DNA of 64,000 bases from Saccharopolyspora rhizosphaerae. GTDB lineage: Bacteria; Actinomycetota; Actinomycetes; Mycobacteriales; Pseudonocardiaceae. Position numbers and translations under genes: made by a program. The stretch lies in NCBI RefSeq assembly GCF_003931915.1, contig NZ_RSAA01000008.1, forward strand, positions 124,001-188,000, written 5' to 3'. This document shows, piece after piece, positions 1 to 7,600 of the stretch. The notes under the pieces were generated by a model. The model saw only the letters and a list, made by a program, of their open reading frames with translations, did not search any database and was not told the origin of the DNA. Positions within the stretch are counted from its first letter, which is position 1, and every line of letters starts with the position of its first letter.

Positions 1-1
1 C

Positions 2-70
2 GAGGAACTGGCCCTGGTCCGCGACCGGATCGACCCGAAGTCGTTGCGGGACAAGGAGGTCCCGGCGTGA
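2..70 (+). CDS. ipdB: C-terminus of IpdB-like CoA-transferase family subunit (partial)
   Basis: Last 22 codons of a gene that begins before the window, ending in LRDKEVPA and a TGA. The stop overlaps the GTG of the next gene (GTGA), the usual arrangement in an operon. The fragment is too short to identify by itself. The name rests on context: in Mycobacterium and Rhodococcus, ipdA-ipdB directly precede ipdC, and IpdAB is the hydrolase that opens ring C of the steroid nucleus (COCHEA-CoA hydrolase). Seen: reading frame and overlap. Inferred: identity. Confidence 0.55.
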   Translation, partial: EELALVRDRIDPKSLRDKEVPA

Positions 71-1134
71 TCGAGCAACAGCTGCGCACGCCGCTGTGCG
101 ACCTGACCGGCGTGCGCCACCCGGTCGTGCAGACCGGCATGGGCTGGGTCGCCGGGCCGAGCCTGGTCTCGGCGACCGCCAACGCGGGCGGGCTCGGTGT
201 GCTCGCCTCGGCGACGATGACGCTGGAGCAGCTCACCGACGCGGTCCGCGAGGTCAAGGAGCGCACCGGCGAGCCGTTCGGGGTGAACCTGCGCGCCGAC
301 GCCGGTGACGCCGAGGAGCGTGTCGACCTGCTCATCCGCGAGGGCGTGAAGGTGGCCTCGTTCGCCCTGGCACCCTCGCAACGGCTGATCGGCAAGCTCA
401 AGGACGCCGGAGTCGTGGTGGTGCCGTCCATCGGCGCTCGACGGCACGCCGAGAAGGTCGCCGCGTGGGGTGCCGACGCGGTGCTGGTGCAGGGCGGCGA
501 GGGCGGTGGGCACACCGGGGCGGTAGCGACCACGTTGCTGGTCCCGCAGGTGGTGGACGCGGTGGACATCCCGGTGATCGCCGCGGGCGGCTTCTTCGAC
601 GGCCGCGGGCTGGCCGCCGCGCTGTGCTACGGCGCGGCCGGCGTGGCGATGGGCACCCGCTTCCTGCTCACCACCGACAGCCGCGTTCCCGACGAGGTCA
701 AGCAGTCCTACCTGCGCGCGCAGGTCGGCGACACGGTCGTGACGTCCAAGGTGGACGGTCTTCCGCACCGGATGCTGCGCACCGAGCTCACCGAGTCCAC
801 CGAGTCCCAGGGCCTGCTCCGGCGGCTTCCCCAGGCGCTGCGGCGAGCGGTCGCGTTCAAGGCGCTCACCGGGATGAGCTGGCGGCAGCTCATCGCCGAC
901 GGCCTCGCCATGCGCAAGGCGCAGCAGCTCCCGCTCCACCGGGTCCTGCTGGCCGCCAACACCCCGATGCTCATCAAGTCGGCCCTCGTCGAAGGCCACC
1001 CCGAGGCGGGCGTCCTCCCGGCGGGCCAGGTCGTCGGCATGATCGACGAGCTCCCGAGCTGCGAGAAGCTCATCGACACCCTCGTCACCGAAGCCCGCGA
1101 CACCCTCCGCAGAACAAGCTCCCTCACACCCTGA
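67..1134 (+). CDS. ipdC: IpdC-like flavin oxidoreductase of steroid C/D-ring degradation
   Basis: 355 residues, the same length as Mycobacterium tuberculosis IpdC (Rv3553). Nitronate monooxygenase-type TIM barrel: substrate loop QTGMGWVAGP near residue 22, glycine-rich FMN phosphate-binding segments VQGGEGGGHTG (about 140-150) and IAAGGFFDGRG (about 172-182). The IpdC family oxidises a hydroxy-indane-carboxyl-CoA intermediate (5-OH-HIC-CoA) before ring opening by EchA20 and IpdAB. The GTG start overlaps the upstream stop by four bases, so the pair is translationally coupled. KstR2, its expected regulator, is encoded nearby on the other strand. A generic nitronate monooxygenase is the alternative, but length and synteny favour IpdC. 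Confidence 0.88.
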   Translation: MIEQQLRTPLCDLTGVRHPVVQTGMGWVAGPSLVSATANAGGLGVLASATMTLEQLTDAVREVKERTGEPFGVNLRADAGDAEERVDLLIREGVKVASFALAPSQRLIGKLKDAGVVVVPSIGARRHAEKVAAWGADAVLVQGGEGGGHTGAVATTLLVPQVVDAVDIPVIAAGGFFDGRGLAAALCYGAAGVAMGTRFLLTTDSRVPDEVKQSYLRAQVGDTVVTSKVDGLPHRMLRTELTESTESQGLLRRLPQALRRAVAFKALTGMSWRQLIADGLAMRKAQQLPLHRVLLAANTPMLIKSALVEGHPEAGVLPAGQVVGMIDELPSCEKLIDTLVTEARDTLRRTSSLTP

Positions 1135-1138
1135 CCCC

Positions 1139-1569
1139 AACTCCGCGCGAAGTCCGACCCCCGAGCCCCGAGCCCCCGGCCGAGAGGCGCGAGGTTTCGG
1201 GCCGGGGGCTCTCGGCCGGCTGCGAGGCGAGGCCCAGCCCCGCGACAAGGCCGGCCCGAGGCCCACCCGAGCACCAGGCTCGTCATGAAGGCGAGCACGC
1301 CGAGCCCGCTCGGAGGCACCTTCCCACTTCGCGCGAAGTTCAACGCTCGAGGTTCAGGCTCCCACTTCGCGCGAAGTTCGACGTGCGAAGTGGGGGCGTG
1401 GACTTCGGACTCGAACCTCGCGCGGAGTTCGAGGCACCCCCCGCCAGGGCGATCACGGAGCACACCCGCCCGACCGGAGCGGGCACAGCACGCTCGGGTG
1501 AAGAATTCGAACTTCGCGCGAGATTCGACCTCCGAAGTCTCCCCTCGAACCTCGCGCGACATGGGAACT
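1139..1569. repeat. Scattered copies of a TTCGCGCGAAGTT palindromic motif
   Basis: Six degenerate copies of a motif with core ACTTCGCGCGAAGTTCGAC. They are centred near 1148, 1334, 1372, 1422, 1517 and 1555. The two best copies (1323-1341 and 1361-1379) share CCCACTTCGCGCGAAGTTC exactly. The core is nearly self-complementary (GAACTTCGCGCGAAGTTC), so each copy could form a hairpin or bind a dimeric protein. Spacing is irregular, at about 38, 50, 95 and 38 bases between the last five. Confidence 0.7.
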
Positions 1570-1587
1570 CCTCCCACCCAGCCCGGC

Positions 1588-1736
1588 GAGTCGGGACTCC
1601 CGTCACCTGGGGGGAAGCGTCGGGGCTCTCCTCGCCTGGCGGCTCGGCGCGTCGGAACTGCCCCATGTCGCGGGGGCGAGCTGGGAGTCCCGCGGCCTCA
1701 CCCGTTGAGTCGGAACTCCCCATGTGACCCGGGGTC
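1588..1736. repeat. Imperfect tandem array, units of about 30 bp
   Basis: Five degenerate units beginning at 1588, 1617, 1649, 1678 and 1707 (intervals 29, 32, 29, 29). Consensus is roughly GAGTCGGGACTCCCC followed by a C/T-rich part and a G run. Units 3 and 5 share TCGGAACT and CCCCATGT. Related text (ACATGGGAACTCC) occurs just before the array at 1559-1571. The copies are too divergent for a CRISPR, and no repeat is separated by a unique spacer. Confidence 0.55.
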
Positions 1737-1873
1737 TCGTTTCCGAGGCGGCCAGGTGCGTGTGGGACTGGTTCAGGTGAGCGGGTGTGCCCACGTGGTT
1801 CCCGAGGGGACGGGGTGGTGAACGCTTCAGGCGCCGGGTGCTCGTCGAACTCCCCGCCGCAGGCGGGGGCGGG

Positions 1874-2500
1874 TCAGCGGGTGACGATGCCGTCGCAGAG
1901 GATGTTGATGTACTGGTCCGCGATGGACTTGATGCTGAGCTTCCCGTTCGGGTTGTACCAGTGGACGGTCGTCCAGACCGTGTCGCGGATGAAGCGGTAG
2001 GTGAGCTTGAGGTTGAGGTCCTCGCGGAACACCCCGGTCTTCTGCCCTTCCTGCAGCACGCGCAACCACGTCTTCTCGAACTCGTCGGCCACGCCGGGCA
2101 GGTAGTCGAAGCGTTCGAACTGGGCCAGGTAGTTGGCCTCGTTCTGGAAGATCGCGATCGCGGCCGGGTGCTTGCGCAGTGCCGCGTACGAGCGCTTGAT
2201 CAGTTCGGTGAGCGCGGTGCGCGGGTCCGGAGCCTCCTCGATGATCTTGGCGTTGGCCTGCCGCTGGTCGTCGAGGAACTCGCGCAGGATCTCGTCCACC
2301 ATCGCCTCCTTGGAGTCGAAGTGGTGGTAGAGGCTGCCCGAGAGGATGCCGGCCGCCTCGGCGATGTCGCGGACCGTGGTCGCCAGGAACCCACGGGTGG
2401 CGAACAGCTCACCGGCGATGGCGAGCAGTTCGGCACGGCGTTCGGAGCCGTTCTCCCGCGGCGAGCGGGTGCGTGCGGACAAGCGCTTGGTCGAGACCAC
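1874..2500 (-). CDS. kstR2: KstR2, TetR-family repressor of HIP catabolism
   Basis: 208 residues. N-terminal TetR helix-turn-helix at about residues 24-70, with the family signature VRDIAEAAGILSGSLYHHF. The C-terminal ligand domain contains YRFIRDTVWTTVHWYNP, closely matching my memory of mycobacterial KstR2 (YRFIRDTTWVSVRWY). KstR2 represses the steroid C/D-ring genes and is released by HIP-CoA. It is the third gene of fadE30-ipdF-kstR2, 45 bases after ipdF, so it should be autoregulated through the operator at 4544-4557. The identification is strong because that operator matches the published consensus in the expected place. Confidence 0.93.
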   Translation of the reverse strand: MVSTKRLSARTRSPRENGSERRAELLAIAGELFATRGFLATTVRDIAEAAGILSGSLYHHFDSKEAMVDEILREFLDDQRQANAKIIEEAPDPRTALTELIKRSYAALRKHPAAIAIFQNEANYLAQFERFDYLPGVADEFEKTWLRVLQEGQKTGVFREDLNLKLTYRFIRDTVWTTVHWYNPNGKLSIKSIADQYINILCDGIVTR

Positions 2501-2545
2501 GGGGCCATCCTCTCAAAGCCGCTCCGGCGGCGCGCGCCGGAGGGT

Positions 2546-3319
2546 TCACGGGTGCTGGTTGGAGACCGAGATGACCTCGCCGGTGAGGTACGTCGAGTAG
2601 TCCGAGGCCAGGAAGACGATCACGTTGGCGATCTCCCACGGCTCGGCGGAGCGGCCGAACGCCTCGCGTTCGGTGAGGGTGGCCAGCAGGTCGTCGGAGG
2701 TGACCTTGGCCAGGTTCTCGTGCATCACCAGGCTCGGGGCCACGGCGTTGATCCGGACACCGAGCTCAGCGGCGTCCATCGCGGCGCACCGGGTCAACGC
2801 CATGACGCCGGCCTTGGCCGCGGCGTAGTGGGACTGCCCGGCCTGGGCCCGCCAGCCCACCACGGAGGCGTTGTTGACCACGACGCCCGGGTTGCCCTGC
2901 TCGCGGAAGAGCCGGGTGGCGGCGCGGGTGCAGCGGAAGGTGCCGCCGAGGGTGACGTCGACGACCTTGTCCCACTGCTCGTCGGTCATCTCCAAGATCG
3001 AGGCCGTGCCGCCCAGGCCCGCGTTATTGACCACCACGTCGACCTGACCGAAGGTGCTGGTGGCGGTGTCGAACATCCGCTGCACCTGGGACTCGTCGGT
3101 CACGTCGCAGGCCACCGAGGCGACCTCGGCACCGGGCAGCTCGGCGAGTTCGGCGCGGGTCTCGCCGAGCCGGCGCTCGTGCCGGTCGCTGATGAGCACC
3201 CGGGCGCCTTCCTCGAGCATCCGGCGCGCCACGGCGGAGCCGATCCCGGTTCCCGCGGCCGCGGTGACGACCGCGGTCTTGCCGTTGAGCAGTCCGTGCG
3301 CGGGCGGTGCCTGGGTCAT
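2546..3319 (-). CDS. ipdF: IpdF-like short-chain dehydrogenase/reductase
   Basis: 257 residues. Rossmann nucleotide-binding segment TAAAGTGIGSAVARR near residue 19, NNAG at about 92, and catalytic Ser with the YxxxK motif (YAAAKAG) at about 155-165. IpdF (Rv3559c) acts on the 5-hydroxyl of HIP-derived CoA esters in steroid ring degradation. The start at 3319 follows a strong AGGAGGG site and overlaps the fadE30 stop as ATGA. A longer frame runs upstream through fadE30 but has no supporting start. Gene order fadE30-ipdF-kstR2 supports the assignment over a generic SDR. Confidence 0.85.
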   Translation of the reverse strand: MTQAPPAHGLLNGKTAVVTAAAGTGIGSAVARRMLEEGARVLISDRHERRLGETRAELAELPGAEVASVACDVTDESQVQRMFDTATSTFGQVDVVVNNAGLGGTASILEMTDEQWDKVVDVTLGGTFRCTRAATRLFREQGNPGVVVNNASVVGWRAQAGQSHYAAAKAGVMALTRCAAMDAAELGVRINAVAPSLVMHENLAKVTSDDLLATLTEREAFGRSAEPWEIANVIVFLASDYSTYLTGEVISVSNQHP

Positions 3320-4506
3320 CGGGAGCCCTCCTGGGGTCGGGGTTCGCGCGGCAGGCCGAGCACCCGCTCGGCGATGATGTTGCGCTGGATCTCGTTGGAG
3401 CCGCCGTAGATCGTGTCGGCGCGGGTGAACAGGAACAGCCGCTGCCGGCTGTCGAGGTCGTAGGGCTCGCCCTGGGCGACGAGGCCGTCGGCACCGGCCA
3501 CCGCCATGGCGAGCTCGCCGAGGTCGCGGTGGAAGTTCGACCACAGCAGCTTGACCACGGAGGACTCGGGACCGGGCGGGCCGTCGGCGCCGAGCAGCCG
3601 GAAGACGGTGCAGCGCAGCGCTTCCAGGTCGGTCCACGCGCGGGCGATGCGATCGCGCAGCAGCGGGTCGTCGATCGCGCCGTTGGCGCGGGCCTGCTCG
3701 GTGATCTCGGCGAGTTCCCGGCGGAAGACGACCTGCTGGTCGACGGTGCCGATGCCGCGCTCGAAGCCGAGCGTGCCCATCGCGACCTTCCAGCCCTGCC
3801 CGACCTCACCGACGACGTGCCCGGTCGCGGTGCGGGCGTCGTCGAAGAACACCTCGTTGAACTCCGAGGTGCCGGTGAGCTGCGTGATCGGCCGCACCCG
3901 GACGCCGGGCTGGTCCATCGGCACCAGGAAGTAGGACAACCCCTGGTGGCGACGCTGGTCGGGGTCGGTGCGGGCGAGCACGAAGCACCAGTCGGCGACG
4001 TGCGCCATCGACGTCCACACCTTCTGCCCGTTGAGCACCCACTCGTCGCCCTCCAGGCGCGCGGTGGTGGCGACGTTGGCGAGGTCGGAACCGGCTCCGG
4101 GTTCGGAGTAGCCCTGGCACCACAGCTCGCGCGCGCCGACGATCTCGGGCAGGAACCGCTTCTGCTGCTCGGGAGTGCCGAACGCCATCAGGGTCGGCCC
4201 GAGCAGTTCCTCGCCGATGTGGCCGACCCGTACCGGGGCCTGGGCGCGGGCGTACTCCTCGTGGAAGACGACCTGCTGCTGGACGGAGGCGTCGCGCCCG
4301 CCGAACTCCGCAGGCCACCCGAGGCAGGTCCAGCCGTGCTCGGCGAGCAACCTGTCCCAGGCCAGCCGCACGTCGAAGCCCTCGTGCTCCCGTCCCGGCC
4401 CGCCGAGCCCCCGAGCTTCGGCGAACTCGCCGGTCAGGTGCTCGGACAACCACTGCCGGACTTCGCGGCGGAAGGCCGCTTCCTCGGCGCTGTCGGTGAG
4501 GTCCAC
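3316..4506 (-). CDS. fadE30: FadE30-like acyl-CoA dehydrogenase
   Basis: 396 residues, complete ACAD fold: N-terminal helical domain, beta domain with CQGYSEPGAGSDLA and VWTSMAH at about 138-175, C-terminal helical domain ending in IYGGSNEIQRNIIAERVLG. The position of the usual catalytic Glu in the Y-E-G segment is Gly here (YGG), so the base must come from elsewhere or from a partner. FadE30 dehydrogenates 5-OH-HIP-CoA on the propionyl side chain. First gene of a three-gene operon, reading away from the KstR2 box that starts 37 bases upstream. In M. tuberculosis fadE30 (Rv3560c) is also divergent from the fadE31-33 group. Confidence 0.88.
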   Translation of the reverse strand: MDLTDSAEEAAFRREVRQWLSEHLTGEFAEARGLGGPGREHEGFDVRLAWDRLLAEHGWTCLGWPAEFGGRDASVQQQVVFHEEYARAQAPVRVGHIGEELLGPTLMAFGTPEQQKRFLPEIVGARELWCQGYSEPGAGSDLANVATTARLEGDEWVLNGQKVWTSMAHVADWCFVLARTDPDQRRHQGLSYFLVPMDQPGVRVRPITQLTGTSEFNEVFFDDARTATGHVVGEVGQGWKVAMGTLGFERGIGTVDQQVVFRRELAEITEQARANGAIDDPLLRDRIARAWTDLEALRCTVFRLLGADGPPGPESSVVKLLWSNFHRDLGELAMAVAGADGLVAQGEPYDLDSRQRLFLFTRADTIYGGSNEIQRNIIAERVLGLPREPRPQEGSR

Positions 4507-4543
4507 AACCGCCTCCTCGGCGTCGTTCCCGCGCGCTCACTCT

Positions 4544-4557
4544 ACCAAGCACTTGCT
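4544..4557. promoter_or_regulatory. KstR2 operator between divergent operons
   Basis: ACCAAGCACTTGCT is a perfect match to the reported KstR2 palindrome AnCAAGnnCTTGnT. It lies between fadE30 (start 4506, minus) and the crotonase gene (start 4611, plus), so one site can control both operons. Confidence 0.92.
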
Positions 4558-4610
4558 TGTTCGGCTAACCTCGACGTGCCGTGATCGCAAGGCCGAGCTA
4601 GGAGCGCCCG

Positions 4611-5465
4611 ATGGCAGCAGAACGAGCGGTCGTCACCTACGAAGTCCAGGACCAGGTCGCCGTGGTGACGATGAACCGGCCCGACTACCGCAACGCCCAG
4701 AACTCGGTGATGACCTACGCGCTCGACGACGCGTTCTACCGCGCGTGCGAGGACGGCCAGGTCAAGGTCATCGTGCTGGCGGGCGAGGGCAAGCACTTCT
4801 CCGCCGGGCACGACATCGGCTCCCCCGAGCGCGACATCGACGTCAGCTACCCGCGCCGGGCGGGGTTGTGGTGGGACCACACCAAGCACGCCGGCGGCGA
4901 GTCCCGCTTCGCCCGCGAGCAGGAGGTCTACCTGGGCATGTGCCGCCGGTGGCGGGAGATGCCCAAGCCCGTGATCGCCTCGGTGCAGGGCGCCTGCGTG
5001 GCCGGTGGCCTGATGCTGGCCTGGGTGTGCGACCTGATCGTGGCCAGCGAGGACGCGTTCTTCGCCGACCCCGTGGTGAAGATGGGCATCCCGGGCGTGG
5101 AGTACTTCGCGCACCCGTGGGTGCTGGGTCCCCGCATCGCCAAGGAGTTCCTGTTCACCGGCAAGCGGATGAGCGCCCAGCGCGCCTACGAGATCGGCAT
5201 GGTCAACCAGGTCGTGCCACGCGAGGACCTCTCCGAAGCCACCACGCAGCTGGCCCGCAGCGTGGCGGAGATGCCGCTGTTCGGGCTGTCGCTGACCAAG
5301 AAGGCCATCAACCAGGCCGAGGACCTGATGGGCATGCAGAGCGGGATGGATTCGGCTTTCGGCCTGCACCACTTCGCCCACGCCCACAACGCCGAGGTCG
5401 GGAAGGACTCGTTGGCGGGCATGGACGCACGCAGCATGAAGAAGTCCAACGAGGAGCGTGGGTGA
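4611..5465 (+). CDS. Crotonase-family protein lacking the two usual catalytic glutamates
   Basis: 284 residues, enoyl-CoA hydratase/isomerase fold. Oxyanion-hole segments are HFSAGHDI (63-70) and ACVAGGL (128-134). Where canonical hydratases have Glu144 and Glu164 (rat numbering), this protein has Met135 (AGGLML) and Val155 (DPVV), so simple hydration by that mechanism looks unlikely. Glu164 in the next loop (GVEYF) might substitute. The insertion at about 75-105 is longer than in most crotonases. First gene of the plus-strand operon under the KstR2 box, a position held by fadD3 in M. tuberculosis. Not EchA20, which belongs with ipdAB. It may process a ring intermediate; the reaction is unknown to me. 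Confidence 0.8.
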   Translation: MAAERAVVTYEVQDQVAVVTMNRPDYRNAQNSVMTYALDDAFYRACEDGQVKVIVLAGEGKHFSAGHDIGSPERDIDVSYPRRAGLWWDHTKHAGGESRFAREQEVYLGMCRRWREMPKPVIASVQGACVAGGLMLAWVCDLIVASEDAFFADPVVKMGIPGVEYFAHPWVLGPRIAKEFLFTGKRMSAQRAYEIGMVNQVVPREDLSEATTQLARSVAEMPLFGLSLTKKAINQAEDLMGMQSGMDSAFGLHHFAHAHNAEVGKDSLAGMDARSMKKSNEERG

Positions 5466-5468
5466 GCC

Positions 5469-6584
5469 GTGGATCTGTCGTTCTCGGACTCCGACCTGGC
5501 CTTCCGCGACGAGGTGAGGGCGTGGCTGCGCGAGCACGTGCCCGCTGAACCGCTGCCGTCGCTGGAGACCGCGGAGGGTTTCGCCGCACACCGGGAGTGG
5601 GAGGCGCTGCTGCACTCGGCCGGGCTGTCGGTGGTGTCGTGGCCGGAGGAGTTCGGCGGTCGCGGTGCCTCGCTGCTGCAGTGGGTCCTCTTCGAGGAGG
5701 AGTACTACGCGGCCGGCGCACCGGGCCGGGTCAGCCAGAACGGCATCTTCCTGCTGGCACCCACGCTCTTCGAGCACGGCACGCCCGAGCAGAAGCAGCG
5801 CTACCTGCCGAGGATGGCCGCCGCCGAGGACATCTGGGCGCAGGCGTGGTCCGAACCCGAAGCGGGCAGCGACCTCGCGAGCATCCGCTCGACCGCGCGG
5901 CGGGTCGACGGCGGCTGGCTGCTCAGCGGGAACAAGACGTGGAGCTCGCGCGCGGCGTTCGCCGACCTCGCCTTCGGCCTGTTCCGCAGCGACCCCGACG
6001 CGCCCCGGCACAAGGGGCTGACCTACTTCCTGTTCCCGCTGGACGCGCCCGGTGTGACGGTGCGGCCGATCCAGCGCATCGACGGCAAACCGGCGTTCGC
6101 GGAGCTGTTCCTCGACGAGGTCTTCGTGCCCGACGAGGACGTGCTGGGCGGTGTCGGCGACGGCTGGCGGGTCGCGATGAGCACCGCCAGCAACGAACGC
6201 GGCCTCACGCTGCGCAGCCCCGGCCGCTTCCTGGCCACCGCACGGCGGCTCCTCGACGTCCCCGGGGCGCTGGAGGACGACCGGGTGGTGGACTCCTGGG
6301 TGTCCGCGCAGGCCTACCGGCTGGCGACCTTCGAGACGGTCACGAAGGTCCTCGACGGCGCAGGACTGGGCGCGGAGGCGAGCCTGAACAAGGTCTTCTG
6401 GTCCGAACTGGACACCACCCTGCACGAAACCGCTTGGGACCTGCTGGGCCCGGCGGCGGAGAGCAGTGCGTGGGTCGAGGGCTACTTGTTCTCGCTGGCC
6501 GGGCCGATCTACGCCGGGACCAACGAGATCCAGCGCAACATCGCCGCCGAGCGCGTGCTCGGCCTGCCGAGGGGGTCGCGATGA
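5469..6584 (+). CDS. fadE31: FadE31-like acyl-CoA dehydrogenase subunit
   Basis: 371 residues, close to FadE31 (377). ACAD signatures AWSEPEAGSDLA at about 133 and KTWSSRAAFADLA at about 156, ending IYAGTNEIQRNIAAERVLG. The usual catalytic Glu in that last segment is Ala (YAG), typical of a subunit that works in an alpha2beta2 complex with a partner. FadE31 pairs with FadE32 or FadE33 and acts late in HIP breakdown on 4-methyl-5-oxo-octanedioyl-CoA. GTG start three bases after the crotonase stop; its own stop overlaps the next start by four bases. Confidence 0.8.
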   Translation: MDLSFSDSDLAFRDEVRAWLREHVPAEPLPSLETAEGFAAHREWEALLHSAGLSVVSWPEEFGGRGASLLQWVLFEEEYYAAGAPGRVSQNGIFLLAPTLFEHGTPEQKQRYLPRMAAAEDIWAQAWSEPEAGSDLASIRSTARRVDGGWLLSGNKTWSSRAAFADLAFGLFRSDPDAPRHKGLTYFLFPLDAPGVTVRPIQRIDGKPAFAELFLDEVFVPDEDVLGGVGDGWRVAMSTASNERGLTLRSPGRFLATARRLLDVPGALEDDRVVDSWVSAQAYRLATFETVTKVLDGAGLGAEASLNKVFWSELDTTLHETAWDLLGPAAESSAWVEGYLFSLAGPIYAGTNEIQRNIAAERVLGLPRGSR

Positions 6585-7555
6585 GGTTCGTCCTCGAAGC
6601 CGAGCAGCAGGACATGGCCGACACGCTGCGCTCGCTGCTCACCACCGCCGACGTGCCGGCCATCGCCCGCTCCTGGGTCGACGGCGACGGCGAGGAGTGG
6701 CGGAAGCTGTGGCAGAGCCTGGGCGACCTCGGCGTCACCGGCCTCACCCTGCCCGAGGAACGCGGCGGTCTCGGGCTCGGCACCGTGGAGCTGACCGTCT
6801 GCCTCCAGGAGTTCGGCTACGCCGGGCTGCCGGGTCCGGTGGTCGAGTCGCTCGCACTGCTGCCCGCGCTGCTGCCCGACCTCACCGCCGACACGGTGGT
6901 GCGCACGGCCGTGGTGGAGCCGCACGTGCCCTGCGCGCTCGACGCCGACCTCGCCGACGAGGTCTACGCCTGCGGGCCAGGGGCGAGCCGACGGCTCACC
7001 GGGCTCTCGTTGCAGCGCACGGACTCCTTCGACCCCGCGCGGCGGCTGTTCGAGGTGGCGGCCGCCGGAGGCGAAGACGTCCCCGGCGCAGACTTCGAGC
7101 GGGGCTTCGACCTCGCGGTGCTGGGATGCGCGGCGTACCTGCTCGGGCTCGGACACCGGATGCTCGACCTGGCCACCGAGCACGTCACGCACCGGCAGCA
7201 GTTCGGCCGACCGGTCGGTGAGTTCCAGGCGGTCAAGCACCACCTCGCCAACGCCCTGCTCAAGCTGGAGTTCGCGCGGCCCCTCATCCGGGGCGCGGCG
7301 CTGGCGGCCGACACCGCCCACGCCGGCCGGGACGCCTCGGCGGCCAAGCTCGCCGCGGGTGAAGCGGCCCACCTCACCGCCCGCACCGCGCTGCAGGTCC
7401 ACGGCGCCATCGGCTACACCGCCGAGCACGACCTGCACCGCTTCTTGACCAAGACCGCCGCCCTGCGCCAGTCCTGGGGCACTCCCGCCTGGCACCGCCG
7501 GCGGATCGCGGCAGCCCTGTCCACCGACCCGGAGACGCCCATCGGAAGCCCCTGA
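6581..7555 (+). CDS. FadE32/FadE33-like short acyl-CoA dehydrogenase subunit
   Basis: 324 residues, the length of FadE32 and FadE33 (about 319). The middle beta domain is much reduced, as in the beta subunits of actinobacterial heterotetrameric ACADs. C-terminal helical domain is intact: THRQQFGRPVGEFQAVKH at about 205-222 and the FAD-contact segment QVHGAIGYTAEHDLHR at about 275. Overlaps the FadE31-like gene by four bases, so the two subunits are probably coupled and assemble together. Whether it equals FadE32 or FadE33 cannot be settled without alignment, so no symbol is given. Confidence 0.8.
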   Translation: MRFVLEAEQQDMADTLRSLLTTADVPAIARSWVDGDGEEWRKLWQSLGDLGVTGLTLPEERGGLGLGTVELTVCLQEFGYAGLPGPVVESLALLPALLPDLTADTVVRTAVVEPHVPCALDADLADEVYACGPGASRRLTGLSLQRTDSFDPARRLFEVAAAGGEDVPGADFERGFDLAVLGCAAYLLGLGHRMLDLATEHVTHRQQFGRPVGEFQAVKHHLANALLKLEFARPLIRGAALAADTAHAGRDASAAKLAAGEAAHLTARTALQVHGAIGYTAEHDLHRFLTKTAALRQSWGTPAWHRRRIAAALSTDPETPIGSP

Positions 7556-7600
7556 CCGCGCGCACGTCAACGGGTGGTACTTCGGCACTGGGAGGTTGTT

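Larger units (their letters stand above)
1135..1873. other. Non-coding stretch between converging ipdC and kstR2
   Basis: 739 bases without a convincing gene. Several frames stay open on both strands, but their translations are low-complexity and repetitive (recurring NFARS, NLARS and RAKFE), as expected from repeated DNA in a high-GC background. The stretch contains two repeat families, listed separately. No tRNA, transposase or attachment site was recognised. Both flanking genes end here, so their terminators should lie in it. Confidence 0.75.

Noticed and set aside
1588-1736. CRISPR array
   Set aside because: Units are contiguous, degenerate and without unique spacers; no cas genes nearby.
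2546-3637. Longer version of ipdF starting at 3637
   Set aside because: The extra 106 residues are antisense-like to fadE30 and Arg/Pro-rich; the ATG at 3319 has AGGAGGG and the usual ATGA overlap.
4611-5465. EchA20 identity for the crotonase
   Set aside because: EchA20 is encoded next to ipdAB in relatives and is shorter; this gene is in the fadE31 operon and has a different active site.
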